A stretch of 64,000 nucleotides of DNA from contig NZ_RKMB01000010.1 of NCBI RefSeq assembly GCF_003797765.1, positions 124,001 to 188,000 of the forward strand, written 5' to 3'. The position numbers and the translations under genes were made by a program. Under the pieces are notes generated by a model. The model was not told the origin of the DNA. It worked only from the letters and a program-made list of their open reading frames with translations, and did no database searches. The DNA comes from Ramlibacter sp. WS9 (lineage in GTDB: Bacteria; Pseudomonadota; Gammaproteobacteria; Burkholderiales; Burkholderiaceae_C). Positions within the stretch are counted from its first letter, which is position 1; every line of letters starts with the position of its first letter. Below are positions 26,099-34,304 of this stretch, piece by piece.

Positions 26099-27055
26099 AT
26101 GACGGATTCCATGCTGCACCCCCAAACTCGCGGGCTGCTCCGGCGAATAGAGGATGGAGGGGCGCCGCCTTTGCACGCGCTGGAACCCAATGAAGGGCGC
26201 GTCGCATATCGTGACCGAGGTGCGGCCACGCAGCCGTCGCCCCCGGCGGTGGCGCTGTCTCGTCAACTTGTGATGCCCGGGCCGGGCGGCCCCATGGCAT
26301 TGCGCCTGTACCGGCCGGCCGGCGGCCAGGAGAACCAGGCCCTGCCCGCGCTCGTCTACTTTCATGGTGGCGGCTGGGTCGTCGGGGATCTGGACACCCA
26401 TGACACCCTTTGCCGGGAACTGGCCAACGGCTCGGGCTGCGCCATCGTCGCGGTGCACTACCGCCTCGCGCCAGAGCATCGCTTTCCCGCCGCGGCAGAC
26501 GATGCCCTTGCGGCGCTCAAGTGGGTCGCCGGGAATGCACCAGCGCTGTCGATCGATGCTGAACGGCTCGCGGTTGGCGGCGACAGTGCGGGGGGCAACC
26601 TCGCCGCCGTGACCGCGCTGGCCGCGCGGGAGGTCGGCGGACTGGGGTTGCGTTTCCAGTTGCTCATCTATCCGGTCACCGACATGCGCCGGGTTGCGCG
26701 ATCGCATCAGGCGAATGGCCAGGGTTATCTGCTGACCAGCGATGCGTTGGCGTATTGCTGTGGCGAGTATGTGGGCGACGAGAAAGGGTTTCTGGACTGG
26801 AGAGCTTCTCCGTTGCTACACAAAGATCACTCGAACCTGCCCCCTGCGTTTGTGCTGACTGCCGGGTTTGACCCGCTGCGCGACGAAGGGGCCCAGTACG
26901 CGCAGCGGCTCTCCGAGGCAGGCAGCCGCGCCACCTTGATTTGCTTCGAGCGACAGGTCCATGGCTTCTTCACCATGGGCAAAGTCATCGATGAGGCTGG
27001 CGTCGCGGTGCAGCTTTGCGCGGCGCAGTTGAAAGCGGCGCTGCTGCCGCGCTGA
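26099..27055 (+). CDS. Alpha/beta hydrolase, hormone-sensitive-lipase family esterase
   Basis: 318 residues. HGGGW at 89-93 forms the oxyanion hole, GDSAGG gives nucleophile Ser163, and GFDPLRDEG with VHGFF supply the Asp and His. No signal peptide, so it is a cytoplasmic carboxylesterase or lactonase for short acyl or aryl esters. AGGAG is 6 bases before the ATG. It is 41 bp after the MarR gene and 43 bp before the Old Yellow Enzyme, so operon membership is likely. Confidence 0.92.
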   Translation: MTDSMLHPQTRGLLRRIEDGGAPPLHALEPNEGRVAYRDRGAATQPSPPAVALSRQLVMPGPGGPMALRLYRPAGGQENQALPALVYFHGGGWVVGDLDTHDTLCRELANGSGCAIVAVHYRLAPEHRFPAAADDALAALKWVAGNAPALSIDAERLAVGGDSAGGNLAAVTALAAREVGGLGLRFQLLIYPVTDMRRVARSHQANGQGYLLTSDALAYCCGEYVGDEKGFLDWRASPLLHKDHSNLPPAFVLTAGFDPLRDEGAQYAQRLSEAGSRATLICFERQVHGFFTMGKVIDEAGVAVQLCAAQLKAALLPR

Positions 27056-27098
27056 CTGCGAACCCAGTCTAAATTGACATCTGAACGCGCTTAAGAAA

Positions 27099-28199
27099 AT
27101 GAGCCGACTATTCGAGCCCTGGTCGTTGAACAATTTGCGCATGCCCAACCGGATCGTCATTGCGCCGATGAGCCAGTACTCGGCCGAAGAGGGGTCTGCG
27201 ACCGACTGGCACATGATTCACTTGGGCCATCTGGCCCTCTCGGGCGCCGGACTGATGATTCTTGAAGTGACCGCCGTGTCGCAACGTGGGCGCATTTCGG
27301 CGCAGGACCTGGGCCTGTACTCTGATGAGAACGAGGCGGCGCTGGCGCGCGTGCTCGGCGCTGTTCGAGCCCATTCCCCCATCGCGCTGGCTATCCAGCT
27401 CTCGCATGCTGGTCGCAAAGGGTCCAGCCGCGCCCCGTGGAACGGCGGCGTGCAGGTTCGGGCTCACGAAACGACTGGCTGGAGAACAGAAGCGCCCAGT
27501 GCCATTCCGCACGCAGAGGGGGACGACCTGCCCATGGCGCTGGACTCCGAAGGGTTGCGTCGCGTTCGCGATGAGTTCGTGGAGGCAACACGCCGCGCCG
27601 CGCGTTTGGGATTTGACGGAATCGAGGTGCATGGCGCGCACGGCTATCTGCTGCATCAGTTCTTGTCGCCCATAGCGAACAAGCGCGAAGACGCTTACGG
27701 CGGCAGCGTGGAGAACCGCATGCGCTTTCCATTGGAGGTGTTCGACGCCGTACGTGGCGCGTTTCCAGCCGAGAAGCCAGTTTGGATGCGTATCTCTGCG
27801 ACCGACTGGGTGCCCGGTGGATGGGACATCGACGGGACGATAGCGCTGTCGCACGCGTTGAAGTCACGCGGCTGCGCCGCCATTCACGTTACCACCGGCG
27901 GTGTTTCACCTGCACAGGCCATCAAGCCCGGGCCGGGCTACCAAGTACCCTACGCGCAAAAGGTGAGGTCCGAAGTGGGGCTGCCTACGATAGCGGTGGG
28001 CATGATCACCGAGCCGGAGCAGGCAGAGGCGATCATCGCGAAGGGCGAAGCGGATGCCGTGTCTCTGGCCAGGGCGATGTTGTATGACCCGCGCTGGCCC
28101 TGGCACGCGGCCGCGAAACTTGGCGCGCATGTCCACGCCCCAAAACAGTATTGGCGTTCGCAGCCTCGGGAGCACGAGAACTTGTTCAGGATGAAGTGA
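27099..28199 (+). CDS. NADH:flavin oxidoreductase, Old Yellow Enzyme family (YqjM-like)
   Basis: 366 residues. N-terminal IAPMSQYSAEEGSATDWHMIHLGH is the FMN and substrate site of the thermophilic-like (YqjM/xenobiotic reductase) class; IQLSHAGRKGS, EVHGAHGYLLHQFLSPIANKRED.YGGS and the late VGMITEPEQAE phosphate-binding region complete the TIM barrel. It reduces activated C=C bonds or nitro groups with NAD(P)H. It closes the dehydrogenase/BKACE/MarR/esterase operon and could saturate an enone or enoate intermediate. Confidence 0.93.
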   Translation: MSRLFEPWSLNNLRMPNRIVIAPMSQYSAEEGSATDWHMIHLGHLALSGAGLMILEVTAVSQRGRISAQDLGLYSDENEAALARVLGAVRAHSPIALAIQLSHAGRKGSSRAPWNGGVQVRAHETTGWRTEAPSAIPHAEGDDLPMALDSEGLRRVRDEFVEATRRAARLGFDGIEVHGAHGYLLHQFLSPIANKREDAYGGSVENRMRFPLEVFDAVRGAFPAEKPVWMRISATDWVPGGWDIDGTIALSHALKSRGCAAIHVTTGGVSPAQAIKPGPGYQVPYAQKVRSEVGLPTIAVGMITEPEQAEAIIAKGEADAVSLARAMLYDPRWPWHAAAKLGAHVHAPKQYWRSQPREHENLFRMK

Positions 28200-28286
28200 G
28201 CTTCGGACAACGATAGGCTCGAGTGCCGTGAGGCGGAGGAGCCCCTCGCTCCCGACAATCGGCCCTCATTTCACCGGCCCACCCTC

Positions 28287-28790
28287 ATGAAAACACTCGC
28301 TGCTATTTTCGCCCTCGCGCGGGGACTTGCATCTCCCTCGTTCGCCGCAGCCAAGGATTGGGGCGGTTTCGAAGTTGAAGCGCTCAAGAATCATCCGGAC
28401 GGCAAGCCCGTCGTCATGCTGAATCTCATCAAGTTCCGCGCCAAGTCACTGGATGGCAACGGCACCGGCCTGGATGCCTACACCCGCTACACCGCGGTGG
28501 CCATCCCCATGACGCTGCAGCGCGGCGGCAAAACGATTTGGCTAGGCAAGGTGGACCATTCTGTGCTGAACCAGGGCAGCGACGTCAATTGGGATGTGGC
28601 TTTCGTGGTGGAGTATCCGAGCCGTGCGGCATTCATCGACATGGTCACGCACAAGGACTACCGGAAGGCCAATCTCGATCGCGAGAACGGCGTCGAAAAG
28701 CAGATCGTTCTGGCCAACACCACGGCGGGGATATCGATGGTTCAGTCCCAGCCGGCGACCCCTGGCACGGGCGCAACCACAGCACCGTGA
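28287..28790 (+). CDS. Exported DUF1330/ABM-like small protein
   Basis: 167 residues with a signal peptide (MKTLAAIFALARGLASPSFAAAK). The body, KPVVMLNLIKFRAKSLDGNGTGLDAYTRYTAVAIP and WDVAFVVEYPSRAAFIDMVTHKDYRKANLDRENG, resembles dimeric alpha/beta-barrel (ferredoxin-like) DUF1330 proteins, which are usually cytoplasmic, so the signal peptide is notable. The C-terminus is a Pro/Ala/Thr tail. It lies 87 bp after the Old Yellow Enzyme gene and converges on a LysR gene. Function unknown. Confidence 0.65.
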   Translation: MKTLAAIFALARGLASPSFAAAKDWGGFEVEALKNHPDGKPVVMLNLIKFRAKSLDGNGTGLDAYTRYTAVAIPMTLQRGGKTIWLGKVDHSVLNQGSDVNWDVAFVVEYPSRAAFIDMVTHKDYRKANLDRENGVEKQIVLANTTAGISMVQSQPATPGTGATTAP

Positions 28791-28792
28791 TG

Positions 28793-28810
28793 GCCGAAGG
28801 CCCCTTCGGC
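28793..28810. terminator. Hairpin between convergent genes
   Basis: GCCGAAGG / CCTTCGGC, perfect 8-base arms with a 2-base loop (or 7-base arms with a 4-base loop), directly after the stop at 28790 and just before the convergent LysR stop. No clear T tract, so a bidirectional intrinsic terminator is plausible but not certain. Confidence 0.45.
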
Positions 28811-28822
28811 GCTTCAATCACT

Positions 28823-29755
28823 TCACCGACGAGTACCTGTGGTGCCAGCAGCCGGCGGATCGCTGCGCGCGTACAACCCAGCGAGGACACCGCGCAGCCA
28901 CTGGTGTCCAGGGTCCGTGGCCTGCCTGGCATGCCAGTGTTGCTTGACCGGGTAGCTCGGCACTTTGAACGGCAGTTCCAGCAGCTTCACGCTGCCGCCC
29001 GCGGCCATCAGCACGCCGGCGCGCCGCGGTAGGGTACATAGGTAGTCGGTCGCGCCGATGATCGTCGCCAGACCCAGGAAGCTCGGAATCCGTACGCTGA
29101 CGCGCCGGCGCACTTTCAGCCGCTCGAGGGTCCGGTCAAGCAGTTGGTGCCCCGTGCCCGAAGTCGCCACGACCGCGTGCGACTCGAGTTCATATTGCCG
29201 GCGAGTGATGCCCTCGCCCACCCGGGGATGGCCGCGCCGCGCGAGGCAGACAAACTCTTCTTCGAACAGCAACTGCTGGAAAAACTGCTTCTCCAGAGAA
29301 GTCACGAAGCCGACGGCGAGGTCCAGCTCGCCCGCTTCGAGCGACTTGTGGATTTGCATGTCGATCGTGCTGACCTCCACCCGCACGTGCGCAGCGACCT
29401 CGTTCAGGCGATTAAGCAGCATGGGCAGGATCACGGTCTGGCCCACGTCGGTCATGCTGATCCGGAAAACACGGTCCGAATCGGCGGGCACGAACTGCAG
29501 CCGGTAAGACATCGCCGCCTGCATTGCGACGATGGCATCGCGCACGGTCGACGCCACTCCCTGCGCCAGCGCGGTGGCCTCCATGCCCGCTGCCGTGCGG
29601 ACGAACAACGGGTCGTTGAAGTGCGTCCGGAGCCGTCCGAGCGCCAGGCTTGCGCCGGGTTGCGACATTCCAAGCCGCTCGCCGGCCCGCGACAGGCTGC
29701 CCGTCTTGAACACCTCATCGAAGAGCAAGAGCAGGCGCAGATCGATGTTTTCCAT
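28823..29755 (-). CDS. LysR-family regulator of the gentisate operon (NagR/NahR/DntR-like)
   Basis: 310 residues. The N-terminal winged helix (LLLLFDEVFKTGSLSRAGERLGMSQPGASLALGRLRTHFNDPLFVR) is of the NahR/NagR/DntR type, with the characteristic leading DLRLLLLFDEV; the rest is the two-lobed effector domain. AAGGA lies 6 bases before ATG. It is divergent from the FAH hydrolase/monooxygenase/gentisate dioxygenase operon and is the obvious candidate activator, probably responding to a hydroxybenzoate. Confidence 0.9.
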   Translation of the reverse strand: MENIDLRLLLLFDEVFKTGSLSRAGERLGMSQPGASLALGRLRTHFNDPLFVRTAAGMEATALAQGVASTVRDAIVAMQAAMSYRLQFVPADSDRVFRISMTDVGQTVILPMLLNRLNEVAAHVRVEVSTIDMQIHKSLEAGELDLAVGFVTSLEKQFFQQLLFEEEFVCLARRGHPRVGEGITRRQYELESHAVVATSGTGHQLLDRTLERLKVRRRVSVRIPSFLGLATIIGATDYLCTLPRRAGVLMAAGGSVKLLELPFKVPSYPVKQHWHARQATDPGHQWLRGVLAGLYARSDPPAAGTTGTRR

Positions 29756-29848
29756 TTCGAATCCTTATGCCAGCTATACGAACCATTTTATTGGCTTATC
29801 GGTCTGCGGCCTCTAGATTCAGGGCATCCGAATCCTTAGGAGACACTT
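29756..29848. promoter_or_regulatory. Divergent LysR-gentisate promoter region
   Basis: 93 bases shared by the LysR gene and the gentisate operon. CGAATCCTTA occurs twice (29758-29767 and 29829-29838), once at each end, and TTATGCCA/TGGCTTAT (29765-29772, 29792-29799) form an imperfect inverted repeat that could be the LysR box. These are candidates only. Confidence 0.4.
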
Positions 29849-30712
29849 TTGAAGATCTGCCGCTTTGATGACAACCGCCTGGGAGTGCTGGACGGCGACG
29901 ACGTGCTGGACGTCAGCACCGTGCTCGAGCAACTTCCGGCCTGCCGCTACCCCTTGCCTCGTCACGACTTGCTGGTCGCCGAGCTGCAGCGGCTTGCGCC
30001 CGCCATCGAAGCCGCGAAGCCGCATGCCAGGCGCATTCCTGTGAACACCGTGCGGCTGCTGTCGCCGGTCGCCAACCCCGGCAAGATCGTTGCGGCGCCG
30101 GTGAACTACACCAAACACCTGCAAGAGGTGCTTGGCGACGCCAACCTGCACCACGACAACCAGATCAACCACATCGAACGCGCGGGCCTGTTTCTCAAGG
30201 CCGTGAGCTCGCTGGAGGGCATGAGCCGCGGCGTGGAACTGTGCCACCCCGAACGCCGAAGCGACCCGGAACTGGAACTCGTCGCGGTGATCGGACGCAC
30301 CTGCAAGAACGCCAGCGCCGCCGATGCGCTAGGTTACGTGGCCGGCTACTGCGTTGGCCTCGACATGACGATCCGCGGTCCCGAGGAACGCAGCTTCCGC
30401 AAGTCGCCCGACACCTATTGCGTGCTCGGCCCTTGCCTGGTGACGGCGGACGAACTGCCCGACGCCGGCGCGCTCGACATGACGCTGCACGTCAACGGCG
30501 AAATCCGCCAGCGCGCCAACAGCCGTGACCTGATCCTCGGCGTTCCGCAACTGATCGCGCTGGCGTCCAGCTTCTACACGCTGCATCCCGGTGACCTGAT
30601 CTACACCGGAACGGCCGAAGGCGTCGCGGCAATCAAAGCGGGCGACCGGATGCTGGCCCACATCGATCGGATCGGCACGCTCGACGTCCGCATTCTGGAG
30701 CAAGCCCAATGA
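29849..30712 (+). CDS. Fumarylacetoacetate hydrolase-family enzyme, probable fumaryl- or maleylpyruvate hydrolase
   Basis: 287 residues from TTG (AGGAG upstream). The FAH fold is shown by VAAPVNYTKHLQEV, the metal-binding RSDPELELVAVIGRTCKN (with the expected Glu residues), GYCVGLDMTIRGPEERSFRKSPDTYCVLGPCLV and YTGTAEGVAAIKAGD. In a gentisate operon this enzyme would hydrolyse the ring-cleavage product (maleylpyruvate directly, or fumarylpyruvate after isomerisation) to pyruvate plus maleate or fumarate. No maleylpyruvate isomerase gene is visible in the operon. It overlaps the monooxygenase start by ATGA. Confidence 0.85.
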   Translation: MKICRFDDNRLGVLDGDDVLDVSTVLEQLPACRYPLPRHDLLVAELQRLAPAIEAAKPHARRIPVNTVRLLSPVANPGKIVAAPVNYTKHLQEVLGDANLHHDNQINHIERAGLFLKAVSSLEGMSRGVELCHPERRSDPELELVAVIGRTCKNASAADALGYVAGYCVGLDMTIRGPEERSFRKSPDTYCVLGPCLVTADELPDAGALDMTLHVNGEIRQRANSRDLILGVPQLIALASSFYTLHPGDLIYTGTAEGVAAIKAGDRMLAHIDRIGTLDVRILEQAQ

Positions 30713-31920
30713 ACGCTGTCGCCTCTGCCTCGTCACCGGTGCTCGTGGCTGGCGGCGGTATCGGCGGCCTGGCGGCCGCCCTGGCGCTGACTCGCCAGGG
30801 CTTTGATGTCAAAGTTCTCGAGCAGGCAGTGCAACTCGGCGAGATTGGCGCCGGCATTCAGCTGGGTCCCAATGCGTTCGCGGCATTCGACGCGCTCGGC
30901 GTGGGCGATGCGGCGCGCAGCCGGTCCGTCATCACCGACGAGCTCCTGCTTCTCGACGCGATCGACGAGACCTCGGTCGTGCGCGTGCCCACAGGCCGGG
31001 AATTCCAGGATCGCTTCGGCAACCCCTATGCGGTGATCCACCGGGCCGACGTGCACAAGTTGCTGCTGGAAGGCGCCGAGCGCACGGGGCGGGTCGAGCT
31101 TGGAACGGGGGTGACAGTGGTGCGAGTGGAGCAAGACGACACGGGTGTCACCGTTCATGACAGCCAGGGCCGCACGCATCGCGGCATCGCGCTGATCGGA
31201 GCCGACGGCGTCAAGTCGGCCGTTCGCCGGCAGTACGTCGGCGACGAAGCGCGCGTTTCCGGGCACGTGGTTTACCGCGCGGTCGTCGACAAGAAGGACT
31301 TTCCGGCCGAACTGCAGTGGAACGCCGCCAGCATCTGGGTGGGGCCGGACTGCCACCTGGTGCACTACCCGCTGCGCGGCGGCGAACAGTACAACGTGGT
31401 CGTCACCTTCCACAGCCGCGAGAAGGAGGAGTGGAGCGTGCGCGAAGGCAGCCGCGACGAAGTGCAGAGCTACTTCGACGGCATCTGCGCCAAGGCCCGG
31501 CAGCTGATCGACCTGCCGCGGGACTGGAAGCGCTGGGCCACCGCCGACCGCCACCCGATCTCGCAGTGGGTCTTCGGGCGCGCCGCGCTGCTCGGCGACG
31601 CCGCCCACGCCACGCTGCAATATCTTGCCCAGGGCGCCTGCATGGCGCTTGAGGACGCCGTGACGCTTGGCGAGGCGCTGCGTGCCAGCGACAACGACTT
31701 CACGCGGGCGTTCGCGCTGTACCAACGCTCGCGCACGGTTCGCACCGCACGCGTCGTGCTGTCGGCGCGCGAGATGGGCCACATCTTTCATGCCAAGGGC
31801 CTGGAAAGGCTGGTGCGCAACGAGCTGTGGAAGGGCCGGTCACCGGCGCGCCTGTTCGACGCGATGGAATGGCTGTACGACTGGAACGCAGGCAACTGCC
31901 TGCAAGAAAGGCGCGTATGA
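30709..31920 (+). CDS. FAD-dependent aromatic monooxygenase, 3-hydroxybenzoate 6-hydroxylase type
   Basis: 403 residues. GGGIGG (15-20) is the N-terminal FAD motif, followed by GLAAALALTRQGFDVKVLEQ; IGADGVKSAVRR is the family DG motif; LLGDAAHATLQYLAQGACMALEDA binds the FAD ribityl chain. This matches salicylate 1-/3-hydroxybenzoate 6-hydroxylases of about 400 residues. Because the next gene is a gentisate dioxygenase, para-hydroxylation of 3-hydroxybenzoate (or of a similar hydroxybenzoate) to gentisate with NADH and O2 is the best reading. ATGA overlaps at both ends imply tight translational coupling. Confidence 0.9.
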   Translation: MNAVASASSPVLVAGGGIGGLAAALALTRQGFDVKVLEQAVQLGEIGAGIQLGPNAFAAFDALGVGDAARSRSVITDELLLLDAIDETSVVRVPTGREFQDRFGNPYAVIHRADVHKLLLEGAERTGRVELGTGVTVVRVEQDDTGVTVHDSQGRTHRGIALIGADGVKSAVRRQYVGDEARVSGHVVYRAVVDKKDFPAELQWNAASIWVGPDCHLVHYPLRGGEQYNVVVTFHSREKEEWSVREGSRDEVQSYFDGICAKARQLIDLPRDWKRWATADRHPISQWVFGRAALLGDAAHATLQYLAQGACMALEDAVTLGEALRASDNDFTRAFALYQRSRTVRTARVVLSAREMGHIFHAKGLERLVRNELWKGRSPARLFDAMEWLYDWNAGNCLQERRV

Positions 31921-32951
31921 CCGAGTTAGGCCGACTGGAGGACTTGCCCGCGGACTACCGCGAGGCCCTCGCCCGGCAGAACCTGGTGCCGCTGTGGCCC
32001 AGCCTGCGCGCCTTGCTGCCGCCCGACAAGCCGCAGTTGCGCACGCAGCCGACGCACTGGTCCTACAAGGCCCTGCGGCCGCTCTTGATGCGGGCGGGCG
32101 AGCTCACGCCGATGGAGAAGGCCGAGCGCCGGGTGCTGGTGTTGGCCAATCCCGGCCACAGCCTGGAAAAGATGCAGGCCAGCGCGGCCATCTACGCAGG
32201 GATGCAATTGCTGCTGCCGGGAGAATGGGCGCCCGCGCATCGCCACACGCCCAATGCCGTGCGCATGATCGTCGAGGGCGACGGCGCCTACACGACGGTG
32301 GACGGCGAGCGGCTGCCGATGAGCCGCGGCGACCTGATCCTCACGCCGAATGGCCTGTGGCACGAGCATGGCCACGAAGGCAGCCAGCCGGTCGTGTGGC
32401 TCGACGTGCTCGACGTGCCGATCGTGTACTACCTCGAGGCCAGCTACCACATCGACGGCCCGCGCCAGGCGGCACAGCCCGAACAAGCCGTGTACCGCAG
32501 TGCCGGCATCGTCCCCACGCCGTTCTTCGAGCGTCGACAGCGCGACTATCCGATGCTGCGCTACCCATGGGCGCAAGCCCGTGCCGCTCTGGAAACCCTG
32601 GCCGCGGCCGAGCCCGGCCAGGAACCGGTCCAGATCGCCTACGTCAACCCGGAGACCGGGGCCGATGCCCTGGCCATTCTGGGCTTCTACGCGCTGATGC
32701 TGCGGCCCGGCCAACGGCTTGAGCTGCCGGTGCGCTCGCCCGCGGCGGTCTTCCATCTGATCGAAGGATCGGCGCAGGCGCAGATCGGGCCGCAGCGGTT
32801 TGTGCTGCGCGAAGCCGACACCTGCTGCGCGCCGGGCTTTACCGCCGTGACGCTGGCCAACGAATCGACCGACGCGCCCGCCTTTCTGTTCATTGCCGAC
32901 GAGACACCGCTGCACCGCAAGCTCGGTTTGTACGAGCGCCGAAACCCTTAA
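31917..32951 (+). CDS. Gentisate 1,2-dioxygenase (bicupin)
   Basis: 344 residues from the ATG overlapping the monooxygenase stop. First cupin: LLPGEWAPAHRHTPNAVRMIVEGDGAYTTVDGE with the iron-binding HRH and the later Glu, then DLILTPNGLWHEHGHEG; the second cupin begins near ALMLRPGQRLELPVRSPAAVFHLIEGSAQAQIG. Length and motifs are typical. It opens the gentisate ring between C1 and C2 to maleylpyruvate using Fe(II) and O2. It is followed by a Bug receptor gene after 16 bp. Confidence 0.93.
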   Translation: MTELGRLEDLPADYREALARQNLVPLWPSLRALLPPDKPQLRTQPTHWSYKALRPLLMRAGELTPMEKAERRVLVLANPGHSLEKMQASAAIYAGMQLLLPGEWAPAHRHTPNAVRMIVEGDGAYTTVDGERLPMSRGDLILTPNGLWHEHGHEGSQPVVWLDVLDVPIVYYLEASYHIDGPRQAAQPEQAVYRSAGIVPTPFFERRQRDYPMLRYPWAQARAALETLAAAEPGQEPVQIAYVNPETGADALAILGFYALMLRPGQRLELPVRSPAAVFHLIEGSAQAQIGPQRFVLREADTCCAPGFTAVTLANESTDAPAFLFIADETPLHRKLGLYERRNP

Positions 32952-32967
32952 CCAGGAGACTTCCAAC

Positions 32968-33942
32968 ATGACCCGACCTTCCACCCTGCTGCTGGCCGCT
33001 ATTGCGCTGAGCGCTGGCCCGCTGGCCTTCGCGGCCGACGCGTTCCCCAGCAAGCCGATCACCATCGTCACACCGTTCTCCGCGGGCAGCGGCCCCGACG
33101 CAGTGTTGCGGCTGATCGCCGACAAGCTGGGCAAGACCTGGAACCAACGCGTGCTCATCGAGAACAAGCCCGGCGCCGGCGGCTTCATCGCCATCGACAC
33201 GGCCAGGCGCGCAGCGCCCGACGGCTACACGCTGCTGCAGCTCGACAGCGAGCACCTTGGCGCGCTGCCGCACCTGTACAAGGCTCGCGGCTTCGAGCCG
33301 CTCAAGACCTTCGAGCCGGTCGCCGCGCTGTTTCGCACGCCGTTTCTCGTGGCGGTTCCGACCGACTCGAAGTGGAAGTCGATGGGCGACCTGGTGGCCG
33401 GCGCCAAAGGCCTGCCAGGCGGGGTGAGCTTCGGCTCCTGGGGCGTGGGCAGTCCGGGGCACCTGGGCGCCGAACAGTTGGAAGTGCTGACTGGCGTGCA
33501 AATGCTGCATGCCCCCTACCGCGAGGTGTCGCAGCTGTACACGTCGGTCGCGTCAGGCGAGCTCGCCTGGGCGTTCGCGACCATCCCGTCGAGCCAGGGT
33601 CTCTACAAGGCGGGCAAGCTGCGTTATCTGGCGGTCGCGGCGGGCAAGCGCATCCCCCAGATGCCCGACGTGCCGACAGTTGCCGAGGCCGGCGGACCTG
33701 CCGGGCTGGAGGTGAACTCGTTCGCCGTGCTGGTGGCGCCGCGCGCCCTGCCGGCGGACGTGCGCGCCAAGATCAACGCCGACGTGCAGAAGGCAATGGC
33801 CGACCCGGAGGTGACGTCGCGTTTCGAAGCCTTCGCATTCGAAGCGCTCTCGTGGTCGCCCCAGGAGATCGAGCGCCAGGCGTCACTGAAGTCGCGCACC
33901 TACGCAGAGCTCGTGAGACGCAAGAACATCACGCTCGATTGA
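32968..33942 (+). CDS. Bug-family (TctC-like) periplasmic solute-binding protein 3
   Basis: 324 residues; AGGAGA precedes the ATG. Signal peptide MTRPSTLLLAAIALSAGPLAFA, mature start DAFPSKPITIVTPFSAGSGPD, then IENKPGAGGFIAIDTARRAAPDGYTLLQ and IPQMPDVPTVAEAGG. It is the last gene of the gentisate operon, so it probably binds a hydroxybenzoate or another aromatic acid entering this pathway. As with the other two Bug proteins here, no membrane partner is encoded nearby. Confidence 0.92.
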   Translation: MTRPSTLLLAAIALSAGPLAFAADAFPSKPITIVTPFSAGSGPDAVLRLIADKLGKTWNQRVLIENKPGAGGFIAIDTARRAAPDGYTLLQLDSEHLGALPHLYKARGFEPLKTFEPVAALFRTPFLVAVPTDSKWKSMGDLVAGAKGLPGGVSFGSWGVGSPGHLGAEQLEVLTGVQMLHAPYREVSQLYTSVASGELAWAFATIPSSQGLYKAGKLRYLAVAAGKRIPQMPDVPTVAEAGGPAGLEVNSFAVLVAPRALPADVRAKINADVQKAMADPEVTSRFEAFAFEALSWSPQEIERQASLKSRTYAELVRRKNITLD

Positions 33943-33960
33943 GAGCAGACTGGGGTAAAC

Positions 33961-34007
33961 ACTTGGTCCATATGAGCGATCGATGTCCATCGGGTCGCCA
34001 GTAGATT
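33961..34007 (+). promoter_or_regulatory. LuxR-type site and promoter 1 (small ORF-formaldehyde dehydrogenase)
   Basis: ACTTGGTCCATATGAGCGA at 33961-33979 matches 18 of 19 bases of two other sites in this window. A -10-like TAGATT (34002-34007) begins 22 bases after it. The imperfect palindrome is centred on CATATG, about 42 bases before the predicted start of transcription (near 34014), the position of a LuxR-type activator touching RNA polymerase. Confidence 0.65.
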
Positions 34008-34037
34008 GTGGGCAGACCGCTACCTACCGGAGACAAG

Positions 34038-34235
34038 ATGGACCCAGTTGCCGAAATAGAGCGCCGCCCGGCCGCAGCGACCGGTGCGAGCGGCCACCCT
34101 GAACTCGTTGCCCGACGTCCGCCGTCTGCCCCCATGCTCACCGACATTGCCTGCTGCGCCGCGATGCTCCTGACGGGTCTGGCCGGGTGGGCCTTGCTTC
34201 TCGATCGGGTCTGTCAGGTTGCCGGCGTCCGGTAA
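34038..34235 (+). CDS. Candidate small membrane protein or leader ORF
   Basis: 65 residues, ATG preceded by CCGGAGACAAG (GGAGA 4 bases before the ATG). The N-terminal half is hydrophilic and proline/alanine rich; the C-terminal half contains one hydrophobic stretch (MLTDIACCAAMLLTGLAGWALLL) able to span a membrane. It starts about 24 bases after the predicted start of the LuxR-controlled transcript and ends 69 bases before the formaldehyde dehydrogenase gene. No family was recognised. It could be a real small protein or only a leader. Confidence 0.4.
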   Translation: MDPVAEIERRPAAATGASGHPELVARRPPSAPMLTDIACCAAMLLTGLAGWALLLDRVCQVAGVR

Positions 34236-34304
34236 CCCAGCGATCCAATCACTTCCCGCGCCCCGTCTGCCGACAGAACCAAAACTGAACCGAAAGAATT
34301 GAAC

